A stretch of DNA of 64,000 nt. Origin: QHXQ01 sp036389395. GTDB taxonomy: Bacteria; Acidobacteriota; Blastocatellia; Pyrinomonadales; Pyrinomonadaceae. Positions 1 through 8,465 of this stretch are shown here, piece after piece. The stretch's first letter is position 1, and each line of letters begins with the position of its first letter. The stretch lies in the NCBI GenBank assembly GCA_036389395.1, contig DASVPY010000098.1, positions 62,001 through 126,000 on the forward strand, read 5' to 3'. The notes beneath the pieces are model-generated. The model searched no databases and was not told the DNA's origin. It saw nothing but the letters and a program-made list of their open reading frames with translations. Made by a program: the position numbers and the translations under genes.

Positions 1-75
1 AGTTACTTTAAGCGGCCGCGCGCCGACCAGCACGAGCGCGCGGGCGTGTAGCCAGACCGGCGCGGCACGCGCGCC
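1..75. other. Window edge, no gene seen
   Basis: GC-rich stretch between the window edge and the stop of the first minus-strand gene. I see no supported coding region, repeat or terminator. Confidence 0.4.
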
Positions 76-792
76 TTACCGGCTGGGGCTGAAGATCGGG
101 GCCGTGCCGCCGACGTTGATGTCGTTGTCCTGCGAGGCCGCGATGATGGCCGCGGCCACCGCGCCGCCCGCCGCCAGGAGCAGCGCCGCCAGCGCGCCGC
201 CCGAGAGCGCGCCGAACGTGGGTTCGCGCGTCAGGCGCGTGCAGCGCGAGCCGGGCGCGGCCTGACCGGCCGCGGCGCTCGAACCGGCCGCCACCTGCTG
301 CACCTTGTTGTCGGCGCGCAACTCGACGCGCCCCGTCTGCGTGGCGACCTGCGTGTTGCCGCACTCCACGTCCACCGTGAAGACGTTGGGCGTGCTGCTG
401 TCCGCGACGGCCGTGCCGTCCTTGGTCGTCACCGTGGCGGCGACGCCGTCGGAGGTGGCGAGGCGGACGCGGCCCGAGTCGAGCATGGCGTTGACGTTGC
501 CGTCGCCGAAGCTGAGTTTGACGCTGGAGTTCGGCAGCAGTTCGACGCGGCCGAGTTTGCCGAGGCTGACGACGGCGCTTGAGTTCTGCGCGGTCGCGAT
601 GGTGCTGTCGCTATAGACGGTCGCACCCGAAATGGCGTTCGTGCCGTTGACGGTGACAGTGCCATTCACCGACAACTGCCCCGCCGGCCCTTGCTGCCCC
701 GGCGCGGCCAGCGCGACCATTGAGGACACGCACAAGACGGCGACGGTCAGGCCGAGCGTGATGGCCGTCCGGCTCCAAGTTCTGCTGATCAT
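76..792 (-). CDS. Secreted FecR-like domain protein
   Basis: 238 aa. The N-terminus has a basic start and a hydrophobic run ending at ALAAPG, a Sec signal peptide. Residues about 40-170 show the beta-rich FecR pattern (GLGxxELLPNSSVKLSFG-like core, then SGRVRLATSDG and TGRVELRADN), as in secreted surface-sensing proteins. Near the C-terminus a Gly/Ala-rich hydrophobic segment (about 197-220) could be a membrane anchor, followed by a short polar tail. The start is supported by GGAGGAG directly upstream, and a good minus-strand promoter lies at 971-999. Neighbours give no operon partner. The FecR-like fold is inferred from pattern; the function is unknown. Confidence 0.75.
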   Translation of the reverse strand: MISRTWSRTAITLGLTVAVLCVSSMVALAAPGQQGPAGQLSVNGTVTVNGTNAISGATVYSDSTIATAQNSSAVVSLGKLGRVELLPNSSVKLSFGDGNVNAMLDSGRVRLATSDGVAATVTTKDGTAVADSSTPNVFTVDVECGNTQVATQTGRVELRADNKVQQVAAGSSAAAGQAAPGSRCTRLTREPTFGALSGGALAALLLAAGGAVAAAIIAASQDNDINVGGTAPIFSPSR

Positions 793-970
793 CTTCTCCT
801 CCAGTAGGCTGTACAGTGTCTAGAGAGCGCGCCGCCGGTCTCCTGTTAAGTGATACGGAGACGGATTCAAGTGTTTCCTCGCCAAACCCGCCTCTATCCG
901 CGGCTGCGCTCTGTGCAAGTTGCTAAAAAAGCAGGTCAGCGAGCCTCTGTGGGCTTGCTTTGACCAAGCC
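793..970. other. Leader of the FecR-like gene
   Basis: Non-coding stretch between the promoter at 971-999 and the start at 792. It carries a GGAGGAG ribosome-binding site just before the start. I found no convincing hairpin or small gene. The stretch 1000-1106, beyond the promoter, also shows nothing. Confidence 0.4.
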
Positions 971-999
971 TTTTTACACGATGCGGCGACCCGTGTCAA
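971..999 (-). promoter_or_regulatory. Sigma70-type promoter for the FecR-like gene
   Basis: On the minus strand TTGACA (999-994) is followed after exactly 17 bp by TAAAAA (976-971). It reads toward the gene starting at 792 and predicts a leader of about 170 nt. The -35 is a perfect consensus match; the -10 matches at 4 of 6 positions. Confidence 0.6.
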
Positions 1000-1106
1000 T
1001 AAACTTTTACGGAAAAGTCGCCCTTATTCGTCGCGGAACTGTGGCGGAAAACGCCCCTTTCCGCACGGGGCGGCCAGACGCCCGCGCCGTCGCCCCGCGC
1101 CCCCGC

Positions 1107-2336
1107 TCAGGCCTTGCGCTCGAAGAAGTAGGCGCTCTCGACGAGCCGGCCCGGCCCTTGCCCGTCGGCGGCGGCGAACTGCCGGCGGCGGCGCTCGCCC
1201 CGGCTCGTGACCGTGTGACTCCAGATGGCGGCCCCGGCGTACTCGCCCCGCTTGTTGAGCGCGTAGAAGTTAACGTCTATGTCGCGCAGCTTGTCGAGGT
1301 CGTTGCCGTAGCGGGCGGCGATGAGTTTCAGGGCGTCGAGACAGGCCTGTTCGGGCGACGCGCCGCGGCGCATGTATTCGACCACGGAGCGCGCGCCGTT
1401 GATGTAGATGACCTCCTCGCCGCGGCCTGTGGAGCCGGCCGCGCCCGTGTCGTTGTCCACGTAGAGACCGCAGCCGATCAGGGGCGAGTCGCCCACGCGC
1501 CCCGGTATCTTCCAGGCCAGCCCGCTCGTCGTCGTCACGCCGCTGATGTCGAAGTTCTTGTCGAGGGCGAGGCAGTTGATCGTGCCCGTCGGCGGGCGGC
1601 GCGCGACCTCGTCGGCCCAGGCGAGCAACTCTTCGGCGGAGTTGAAGTTGCTGCCCGAATAGCGTTCGGCGAGGCGGACGCTGGCGCGCTCGCGCTCCTC
1701 GCTCAAGCGGCGCTGCCCGGCGGGCGAGGCCGGCGCGGGCGTGTAAGGACTCGGCCCCCACTTGTCCTCCTTCGACAGCCCCTCCTTCCAGCGCAGCCAG
1801 GCGATGCGCGACTCTTCGGTCAACAGGTTCTCCTGCTCGAAGCCGAAGGCGGTGGCGAACTCGCGCGCGCCCTGCCCGACGATCAGGATGTGGTCGGTCT
1901 GCTCCATGACGAGGCGCGCGACCTTCGAGGGCGTCTTGACGCCGCGCAGGGAGGCGACCGCGCCCGCGCGCCGCGTCGGCCCGTGCATGACGCTCGCGTC
2001 CAGTTCCACGTCGCCGCGCTCGTTGGGCAGCCCGCCGTAGCCGACCGAGTTGTCCTTCGGATCAAGCTCGACGATGTTGACGCCCGCGATGACGGCGTCG
2101 AGCGTGTCGCCGCCGCCGCGCAGGACTTCGACGGCCTTGGAGACGGCGGCGACGCCGTTGGCGCTCGACACGGAGAGCGGCGGCGCGGCGCGCAAGCCTT
2201 GGGTCTGGCCCGCGCGGGTCTGCGCGTGCGGCGCGCGGGCGCGGACTTCGGCGGGCAGGTGCGCGGCGAGCGCGGCCGCGCCCACGCCAGCGGCGGCGCT
2301 GCCCAGGAATTTGCGTCGGCTTTCGTTCGTGCTCAT
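1107..2336 (-). CDS. N4-(beta-N-acetylglucosaminyl)-L-asparaginase-family hydrolase, Tat-exported
   Basis: 409 aa Ntn-hydrolase of the asparaginase-2 family, which hydrolyses the Asn-GlcNAc amide bond or related beta-aspartyl amides after self-cleavage before a threonine. The N-terminus carries a twin-arginine signal (SRRKFLGSA, then an Ala-rich hydrophobic stretch), so the folded enzyme should be exported. Family landmarks: GGDTLDAVIAGVNIVE near 75-90, VGYGGLPN near 98-105, the nucleophile in PTGTINC (Thr252), GRVGDSPLIGCGLYVDN (279-295), and GSTGRGEE (301-308). Length fits the family. The start is preceded by AGGTGAT. It reads alone between two secreted-protein genes. Family is confident; the natural substrate is not known. 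Confidence 0.9.
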   Translation of the reverse strand: MSTNESRRKFLGSAAAGVGAAALAAHLPAEVRARAPHAQTRAGQTQGLRAAPPLSVSSANGVAAVSKAVEVLRGGGDTLDAVIAGVNIVELDPKDNSVGYGGLPNERGDVELDASVMHGPTRRAGAVASLRGVKTPSKVARLVMEQTDHILIVGQGAREFATAFGFEQENLLTEESRIAWLRWKEGLSKEDKWGPSPYTPAPASPAGQRRLSEERERASVRLAERYSGSNFNSAEELLAWADEVARRPPTGTINCLALDKNFDISGVTTTSGLAWKIPGRVGDSPLIGCGLYVDNDTGAAGSTGRGEEVIYINGARSVVEYMRRGASPEQACLDALKLIAARYGNDLDKLRDIDVNFYALNKRGEYAGAAIWSHTVTSRGERRRRQFAAADGQGPGRLVESAYFFERKA

Positions 2337-2400
2337 GTTCGGATCACCTGTTCAGAGCCTAGTGGACTCCGCGGTTGAAAACTTAGCGGGCCGGACAGGA

Positions 2401-2464
2401 TTAACCACCAAGACACGGAGACGCGAAGAACAGCCGGTCTGTCGTCTTCGTGTCTTCGTGGTTT
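2401..2464. repeat. Palindromic intergenic repeat, AAGACACGGAGA type
   Basis: Imperfect inverted repeat. The left arm starts ACCACCAAGACACGGAGA and the right arm ends TCTTCGTGTCTTCGTGGT. It lies between two minus-strand genes. It resembles the CACAGAG-type elements elsewhere in the window but is more diverged. Confidence 0.6.
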
Positions 2465-2465
2465 A

Positions 2466-2837
2466 TTAGCCATTCTTAGTTGACGACTGCTCGGCGGCAT
2501 TCGCGCGCTGCTGTTCGTCGTAAAAGTTGCGCGCCTGCTCGGCCGCGTGCGCCGGTACGGTGACGCGGTACGGGTGTTTGGCGACGAAGGGCGGGACGCG
2601 GCGGACGCGTGCGCCGACCGACTCGAACAGCGTCGCCGCATCTTCGTCGCCCAACTCTTCGACGCCGTAGGCTTCGGCCGCGCGCCGCAGCGCGCCGCGC
2701 AGACGGTCGAGCGGCAACTCTCTGTCCACGAGCGCGCGCCCGCGCGCCTGAAACTCGCCGAGCGCGTAGAGGACGAGTTGCGCGCCCGTGATCGCGCCGC
2801 CCTGCCGCCGCGCAGTGAAGAGGGTCGGTTGCTCCAT
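2466..2837 (-). CDS. Hypothetical protein
   Basis: 123 aa from the ATG at 2837 (MEQPTLFT); a GTG four codons upstream at 2849 is an alternative. Mostly helical and charged, with no signal peptide or membrane segment. I recognise no family. It follows the secreted-protein gene ending at 2852 closely, so the two are probably co-transcribed. The tail is polar and rich in Asn, Ala and Gln. Confidence 0.55.
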   Translation of the reverse strand: MEQPTLFTARRQGGAITGAQLVLYALGEFQARGRALVDRELPLDRLRGALRRAAEAYGVEELGDEDAATLFESVGARVRRVPPFVAKHPYRVTVPAHAAEQARNFYDEQQRANAAEQSSTKNG

Positions 2838-2851
2838 CGCGTCTCGCACGA

Positions 2852-3439
2852 CTAGGGCGGACTGATCCGGCGCGGGCGCGAAGCGGCCCCGGCGGGCGGC
2901 GCGGTCGTCTCGGCGTTGGCCGCGCCGCCGGTCTTGGCCGCGTCGTGCGTCTGCCCGCGCGCGCGCTCTTTCTGTTGGATCAGGTCGGCCTGTTCGTAGG
3001 GGTCGAGCCGGGCGAAGAGGTAGAAGGTCTCGCCTTCGCGCACCGCGCCGAGGTAGCGGAAGGTGTCTTCGAGCACATCGCCGGGGCGGAAGGTCTGCGG
3101 GCCGGGCGGCGTCTCGAACAGCGTGTTCAGTTCGTCGGCGGCGACGGCTTCGAGTTCCGGCAGGTAGTCGTTGCGCGCGGTGCGGGCGATGCGCAAGGCC
3201 ATCTGGCGCAGGGCGCGTATGCGGTTCGAGTTGCGGCGGTAATAGCCGTGCGTGATCTCGCGCCGGCTCTCGCGCGCGTCCACCACCTCCTGCTCGGCGC
3301 GCAGGTAGCCGAGGTAGGCGCTGACGACCGGGCCGAACTCGCCCTCGGCCGGCGCGGGCGAGTGCGCGCGCTGCGCCGCCGCGCCCGTCGCGCAGACCTC
3401 AACCGCCAACAGCAACAGGAGCACCCGAAGCCTCTTCAT
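2852..3439 (-). CDS. Hypothetical secreted protein
   Basis: 195 aa. The N-terminus is a clear signal peptide (KRLRVLLLLLAVEV, then ATGAAAQ). The middle (about 35-110) is helical with many Arg and Glu residues (HGYYRRNSNRIRALRQ). Residues about 115-150 form a short domain with FRPGDVLEDTFRYLG and GETFYLFARLDPYEQ. The C-terminus is Ala/Pro-rich and low in complexity. I do not recognise a family. It is the first gene of a probable two-gene unit with the 123-aa gene downstream. Confidence 0.6.
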   Translation of the reverse strand: MKRLRVLLLLLAVEVCATGAAAQRAHSPAPAEGEFGPVVSAYLGYLRAEQEVVDARESRREITHGYYRRNSNRIRALRQMALRIARTARNDYLPELEAVAADELNTLFETPPGPQTFRPGDVLEDTFRYLGAVREGETFYLFARLDPYEQADLIQQKERARGQTHDAAKTGGAANAETTAPPAGAASRPRRISPP

Positions 3440-3688
3440 CTCCCCTTCCCCCGCCGGCCCACACGCGCGCCCTCATGCTGGCGCATCGGGCCGGACTCAA
3501 CACTGTGGTACTTGGGGGCGTTCCTTTCGCGGCCGCCCAAGTTTAGCACAAAAGCGCCGGGCGGCGGCGAGCACTCTGCGGCCGGCGGCGACTTCACCTC
3601 TGCGCGGCGGGCGGCCAAGCGGCCCGCGCGCCCGCGCCCTAACGCCAGACCGAAGCGCGGCGCGTGCCGGGTCGTCATCCGTATTTTA
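3440..3688. other. Intergenic, no gene seen
   Basis: GC-rich stretch between the divergent secreted-protein gene and the sigma-factor promoter. Open frames here are compositional shadows without a plausible start or family pattern. Confidence 0.4.
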
Positions 3689-3717
3689 TTGACACTAATT
3701 TGCTAACTGTTTACCCT
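3689..3717 (+). promoter_or_regulatory. Sigma70-type promoter upstream of the sigma-factor gene
   Basis: TTGACA (3689-3694), 17 bp spacer, TACCCT (3712-3717). The surrounding DNA is AT-rich compared with the window. It predicts a leader of about 225 nt before the sigma gene at 3949. Confidence 0.6.
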
Positions 3718-3775
3718 GTCTGCGCCTGTCCGCAGAAGGGTTTTATTACACAGGGCTTGCTCTCTTACGTGCCAA

Positions 3776-3808
3776 CCCGCGGGTTCAATCTCGGTTGAGA
3801 CCCGCGGG
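3776..3808 (+). promoter_or_regulatory. Leader hairpin of the sigma-factor gene
   Basis: CCCGCGGGTTCAA (3776-3788) pairs with TTGAGACCCGCGGG (3795-3808), with one small bulge and a 6-nt loop. It sits in the predicted leader, 140 nt before the start. No U-run follows, so attenuation by a structure or a bound protein is more likely than simple termination. Confidence 0.45.
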
Positions 3809-3948
3809 GGATGTCCTTACTCGGGTCGAGCAGTCAGCTACACTCAAGTCGCGTCTGCCGGCCCGTGTGCGGGCCGCGCGCGCCTCACCGTCCGGGGCCG
3901 CGCGCCAGCGCCACGCTCGCCATCGTTAATCCGTACGGTGTTCGCCGG

Positions 3949-4500
3949 ATGAAGAAACGAAACATAGACCCGGACAAGTTCGAGCGGATGCTCGCCTGGC
4001 TGGACGCCGACCGCGAACAAGCCAGCAGAAAGTACCTCAAGATTCGCCGCCGCATGATCGAAATATTAGCGAGCCGCGGTTGCTACCAGGCCGAGTTCTG
4101 GGCCCACGAGGCGATTGATCGCATCGTCGAGAAGATTGATAAGATAGTGCCGGATTACCAGGGCGATCCGGCTTACTGTTTCTACGGCTACGCCAAGCAA
4201 GTGATCAAGGAGTGCATAAAAGATGAGAACCCGCCGTACGTGCCCCCCGACCCGCCGTCGCCCGAAGACGAGTCGCGCGAGCACGACTGCCTCGACGACT
4301 GCTTAAAGAAACTCCCCGCGGAAGATCGGGAGATCATCCTCGGCTATTACAGCAAAGATGGGCGGGAGAAGATCAACCACCGCACCGAGATGGCGCAAAA
4401 GCTCGGCATCGGGCTGAACGCCTTGCGGATTCGCGTCTACCGTATCAGGCTGGCCCTGAAAGACTGCATCGAGGAATGTCTCGAACGGGGCGAGACTTGA
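3949..4500 (+). CDS. Sigma-70 family RNA polymerase sigma factor
   Basis: 183 aa from the ATG at 3949 (MKKRNIDPDKFERM); the longer upstream frame looks non-coding. Region 2-like helices fill about 35-85 (FWAHEAIDRIVEKIDKIV, then YCFYGYAKQVIKECIKDE). Region 4 is about 110-175 (CLKKLPAEDREIILGYY, then a helix-turn-helix with EMAQKLGIGLNALRIRVYRI). Size and layout fit short alternative sigma factors. It lies 68 bp upstream of the TPR-CHAT gene. The N-terminus of that protein looks like an anti-sigma domain, so the pair is likely functional. I infer that it transcribes this locus or its targets. Confidence 0.85.
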   Translation: MKKRNIDPDKFERMLAWLDADREQASRKYLKIRRRMIEILASRGCYQAEFWAHEAIDRIVEKIDKIVPDYQGDPAYCFYGYAKQVIKECIKDENPPYVPPDPPSPEDESREHDCLDDCLKKLPAEDREIILGYYSKDGREKINHRTEMAQKLGIGLNALRIRVYRIRLALKDCIEECLERGET

Positions 4501-4568
4501 AGAAATGTATTCCGGTACTTAGAACATTTAAGGTTGAGGGTTCTACGACAAGGGAAGGAGCGTAACGG

Positions 4569-7500
4569 ATGGAGCCAGACTTAAAACACAGGACGATCAT
4601 AAGGCGCTACTTGCTGGGCGAGCCGATGTCGGAGGAGGAGCGGGAGCGGATCAAGGAAGGATTGCTGTCGGAAGATGATTTTTTCGGCGAGTTCGAGCTG
4701 GTCAAGGAGGAGTTGATTGACGATTACCTGGAAAACCGGCTCGCGCCCGCCGAGCGCGACAGATTTCAACGCCACTTCCTCACCACCGCCGACCGCCGCC
4801 GGAGTTTAAAACTCGCCGCAGATTTAACGACCTACCCTGAGCCGTACCCCGGAGAGGTAACGGAACCGCACAATGACGCCCGCGTCTTCTTGATCGCCGG
4901 CCCTCTTACACCACCCGGCGAAGAAGAGACGAAAAAAAAACCTGAGCCTGGGCCGCCAATACAACCTGCCCCCGCGCCGCCTCCGCAGCCGTCGCCGCCG
5001 CGCTTCGCGTGGGCGCGCGCGTTCTTCGCCACGCCGCTGCGCACCGCCGCCTGCGTGCTCGTCGTCGCGGTCATCCCCATAAGCCTCTGGTTCGCGCTCT
5101 CACGCCAGTCCTCGCCGTTGGACGAAGGTCTCCTCGCCCTCAACGCCGCTTACCGCCAGCAGCGCCCCGTCGAGGCGCGCGTCTCCGGTCTCGCACACGC
5201 GCCGCTGAAGGACACGCGCGGCGGCGACGAGACAAACGTCGATCCCGTCGCCCGCGACCGCGCGCAAGTCATGCTGCACTCGGCCGCGACCAACCAGCCC
5301 GGCCCGGCCGCCAACCACGCGCTCGGCAAGCTCTACCTGCTCGAACGCAAGTTCGACGACGCCATCCGCTATCTGGACAAGGCGCTCAAGGCCGACCCGA
5401 ACAACCCCCGGCTGCACAACGACCTCGGCGCGGCCTGGCTCGAAAAGGGCGAGCAGGAGCTTCAGCGCGGCGCGACGGCCCAGAGCGCCGAGAGCCTGGG
5501 CCAGAGCCTCGGCCACCTCGACCGCGCGCTCGAACTCGACCCCGCGCTCCTCGAAGCCCTCTTCAACCGCGCCCTCGTCCACACGCACCTGAAACTTTTC
5601 CGCCTGGCCGAAGACGACTGGAAGCTCTATCTCGAAAAGGACGCGACCTCCGCTTGGGCCACCGAGGCCCGGCAACGCCTGAAAGACCTCGAAGCGCAGA
5701 CCGACAAGACGACGCAGAACCGCGAGCAGGGCTTCCGCAGTTTCCTCGCCGCGCGCCAGGCGGCGGACGAAGACGAGGCGTGGCGTCTGCTCAGCCGCAG
5801 CCGCGACTTCACCGGCAACTTCATCGAGGGCCGGCTGCTCGACGAGTACCTCGCCGCGGTCGCCGACGGGCGCGACGCAGAGGCGCGCGAAAGCCTGCGC
5901 GCCGCCGCCTACGCCGCCGACCTGGACGAGCGCCGCGGCGGCGATCAGTTCGCCGCCGCCCTAGTCAACTGCTACGCCGCCGCGCCGCCCGACCGCCGGG
6001 CCGCGCTCGCCGAAGCCCGCCGGCTGATGAAGTCCGGGCACGAACAACTCCGGCAGGATCGGACGGGCCAAGCCATCGAGGCCTACGCCGCCGCCGCGCG
6101 CCTCTTCGAGCAATACGGCGACCCCGGCGAGGCGCTGCTCGTACAATACCTCGCCGCACAGTCGCGGCTCTTGCAGGGCGAGTCGCGGCAGAGCCTCGCC
6201 GAGTTCGAGGCGGTGCGCCAGGCCGCCGAGCGCGACCACTACCTCTGGCTCTTCGGGCAGACCCTGAACGCCATCGCCAACGTCCACATCGGTCTCAACA
6301 ACTACTCGGTTGCGCTCGAACACAGCCAGCACTCGCTGGCCGTCCTTGAGCGGGTGGGCGACGCCGTGGGCGTCGTCAAGGTCAACGACCAACTGGGCAT
6401 CGAGCACCTGCGCGTCGGCAACCCGCGCGCGGCGCTGGGCTTTCACAGCCGCGCGCTCGCCCTCGGCAACGAGGACGCGCTCGACCCGCTGCCGCTCTGG
6501 CGCAGCTACTTCACGGCCGCGCCGCCCTTCCACGCCCTCGGGCTGACCGACGCCGCCATAGACTTCACGAAGGAGGCGCTGCGCTTGGCCGAGGCCACGA
6601 AGTCGCCCGTCAACCTCAGCCGCACCTACGCGCACCTGGGGCTGATGTACGGCAGCCGCGGCAGCTACGATCAGGCGGCCGCCTACATCCAGTCCGCGTT
6701 CGACAACGGGCGCTACGTCGAGAACGAGAGGGTGCGGACGAACGTCCAGGCCTACGCCGCGCTTCAGTTCGGCCACCTGTACCGGCAGGCCGGCGACTAC
6801 GCCCGCGCCGTCGAGCACTACGACGAGGCCATACGGCTCTACGAGCAGTTGGACTCAGAGGCCTTCAGCTACGTCGCGCACAAGGGCAAGTTCCTCTCCT
6901 GCGTGGCCGCGCGCGACCAGTGCCCGAACGTCGAGCAGGAGCTTGAGACGGCCCTGCGCCTCTTCGAGCAGTACCGCCCGAAGATCATCGAGGCGCGCAA
7001 CCGCTACAGCTTCTTCGACACCGAGCAGTGCGTCTACGACGTAGCGATTGATCACGCGTTCACGACCAAAGGCGACGTGCGGCGGGCCTTCGACTACTCG
7101 GAGAAGTGTCGCGCGCGCGCGCTGCTCGATCTGAGCAAGGCGGACGAGCTGCCCGCGGAGGGCTGGCCCGCCGGCGCGGTGCGCCCGGACGCGCTCGCCG
7201 AGCCGGAGGAGTTGGCCGGCATCCAGCAGCATATGCCCGCCGACGCACAGCTCGTCCAGTACGCCGTCATCGAAGACAAGCTCCTGATCTGGTTCGTCTC
7301 GCGGACGCGCTTCGAGGCGTTCCAGCAGCCGATCACCGCCGCGGCGTTGGAGGCGAAAGTCCTGGCCTACCTGCGCCTGATCCGCGCCCGCGCCGAGGGC
7401 GACGACGGCGAGCGGCGGCGCGCGGCCGCCGAGTTGTACGAGCTGCTCGTCAAGCCCGTCGCGCCCCTGCTCGAACGCGGGAAGCTCGTCTGCGTCGTGC

Positions 7501-8297
7501 CCGACAAGATACTCAACCGCCTGCCCTACGCCGCGCTCGGCGCGCCGACCGAGGGCCACTACCTGATCGAAGACTACGCGCTGCTCGTCTCGCCCAGCGC
7601 GACCATGTTCGTGCGCCGCTCGGAGGCGGCGCTCAAGCGCGCCGGGCCGGGGCCGGAGAGGCTGCTGAGCGTCGGCGACCCGCGCTTCGACGCCGGGGAC
7701 TTCCCCGACTACAAGTACCTGCCGGCGGCCGCCGCCGAGGCGCGCGAGATAGCCGCGCTCTACGACGCGCCGCCCGCCCTGACCGGCGGCGACGCGACCA
7801 AGGAGCGCGTCGTGCGCGCGCTCGCACAGGCGGATGTCGTCCACCTGGCCACACATGCCATCGTGGACGAGAACTCGCCGCTGTACTCGGAGCTGCTGCT
7901 GGCGAAGGGGGCGGGCGGCGGGTCTGACCCGGCGGCCGGCGTGCTGCGGACGTACGAGATATACGGGCTGCGCCTGCCGCGGCCGCGGCTGGTGGTGCTG
8001 TCGGCGTGCCGCACGGCGGACGGGCCGTACTACGGCGGCGAGGGCATGACGGGCATCTGGTCACCGTTCGTCGCGCACAACGTCCCGCTCGTCGTGGCGA
8101 GCCTCTGGGCCGTGGACTCCGGCTCGACCAAAGAGCTGATGGTCAACTTCCACCGGCTCCGCCACCGCGGCGGGCTAGCGACCGCGCTGGCGCTCCAACA
8201 GGCGCAAGTGCAAATGCTCCGCGGCCCCAACGCCGCCTACCGCCAGCCCTACCACTGGGCCCCCTTCATCGCCATCGGCGGCTACACCACGTTCTGA
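4569..8297 (+). CDS. Membrane-anchored TPR-CHAT protease with anti-sigma-like N-terminus
   Basis: 1242 aa. Residues 1-95 are acidic and helical (IIRRYLLGEPMSEEERERI, FELVKEELIDDYLENRLAP), like anti-sigma N-termini but without zinc ligands. A Pro-rich linker leads to one membrane segment (about 158-178). A long helical-repeat region follows with TPR units (for example NHALGKLYLLERKFDDAIRY; GNFIEGRLL). The C-terminal CHAT domain (about 950-1242) is a caspase-clan cysteine protease: His1096 in HLATHAIVDENSPL and Cys1147 in VVLSACRTADGP, then GIWSPFVAHNVPLVVASLWAVD in the usual place. GGAAGGAG precedes the start. The catalytic dyad looks intact. By analogy with TPR-CHAT proteases, the TPR part should sense a partner and license cleavage. 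The substrate is unknown; the 260-aa neighbour and the sigma factor are candidates. Confidence 0.9.
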   Translation: MEPDLKHRTIIRRYLLGEPMSEEERERIKEGLLSEDDFFGEFELVKEELIDDYLENRLAPAERDRFQRHFLTTADRRRSLKLAADLTTYPEPYPGEVTEPHNDARVFLIAGPLTPPGEEETKKKPEPGPPIQPAPAPPPQPSPPRFAWARAFFATPLRTAACVLVVAVIPISLWFALSRQSSPLDEGLLALNAAYRQQRPVEARVSGLAHAPLKDTRGGDETNVDPVARDRAQVMLHSAATNQPGPAANHALGKLYLLERKFDDAIRYLDKALKADPNNPRLHNDLGAAWLEKGEQELQRGATAQSAESLGQSLGHLDRALELDPALLEALFNRALVHTHLKLFRLAEDDWKLYLEKDATSAWATEARQRLKDLEAQTDKTTQNREQGFRSFLAARQAADEDEAWRLLSRSRDFTGNFIEGRLLDEYLAAVADGRDAEARESLRAAAYAADLDERRGGDQFAAALVNCYAAAPPDRRAALAEARRLMKSGHEQLRQDRTGQAIEAYAAAARLFEQYGDPGEALLVQYLAAQSRLLQGESRQSLAEFEAVRQAAERDHYLWLFGQTLNAIANVHIGLNNYSVALEHSQHSLAVLERVGDAVGVVKVNDQLGIEHLRVGNPRAALGFHSRALALGNEDALDPLPLWRSYFTAAPPFHALGLTDAAIDFTKEALRLAEATKSPVNLSRTYAHLGLMYGSRGSYDQAAAYIQSAFDNGRYVENERVRTNVQAYAALQFGHLYRQAGDYARAVEHYDEAIRLYEQLDSEAFSYVAHKGKFLSCVAARDQCPNVEQELETALRLFEQYRPKIIEARNRYSFFDTEQCVYDVAIDHAFTTKGDVRRAFDYSEKCRARALLDLSKADELPAEGWPAGAVRPDALAEPEELAGIQQHMPADAQLVQYAVIEDKLLIWFVSRTRFEAFQQPITAAALEAKVLAYLRLIRARAEGDDGERRRAAAELYELLVKPVAPLLERGKLVCVVPDKILNRLPYAALGAPTEGHYLIEDYALLVSPSATMFVRRSEAALKRAGPGPERLLSVGDPRFDAGDFPDYKYLPAAAAEAREIAALYDAPPALTGGDATKERVVRALAQADVVHLATHAIVDENSPLYSELLLAKGAGGGSDPAAGVLRTYEIYGLRLPRPRLVVLSACRTADGPYYGGEGMTGIWSPFVAHNVPLVVASLWAVDSGSTKELMVNFHRLRHRGGLATALALQQAQVQMLRGPNAAYRQPYHWAPFIAIGGYTTF

Positions 8298-8359
8298 TCC
8301 GAGGCACGGCGAGCCATTATCAAGCCGTCGGCGACGAGATTGATCGCGGGCCGGTTCCG

Positions 8360-8389
8360 TTGAAACGTTTATCTGATCCCTTCCATTAT
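8360..8389 (+). promoter_or_regulatory. Possible promoter before the 260-aa gene
   Basis: TTGAAA (8360-8365), 18 bp spacer, CATTAT (8384-8389), in a local AT-rich patch 75 bp upstream of the next start. If real, the last two genes of the locus could be expressed apart from the CHAT gene. Confidence 0.4.
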
Positions 8390-8465
8390 AGTTTTGGAGT
8401 GTGGCCCACTGACGAGCGCGCAATTGTCTGAGACGTAGCACACCCGAGCGGAGAGGAGAGCAACC

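Noticed and set aside
960..2378. A 472-aa plus-strand open frame opposite the asparaginase-family gene
   Set aside because: Composition is Ala/Arg/Gly-rich with no family pattern, and the minus-strand gene has a Tat signal and clear motifs. A GC-rich shadow.
3771..3810. tRNA T-arm-like GGGTTCAATC
   Set aside because: No acceptor stem, D-arm or anticodon arm can be drawn around it; it is the loop side of the CCCGCGGG hairpin.
5009..6349. A 446-aa alternative frame within the CHAT gene
   Set aside because: Strongly Arg/Pro-rich translation typical of an out-of-frame GC-rich reading; the CHAT frame is continuous over 1242 codons.
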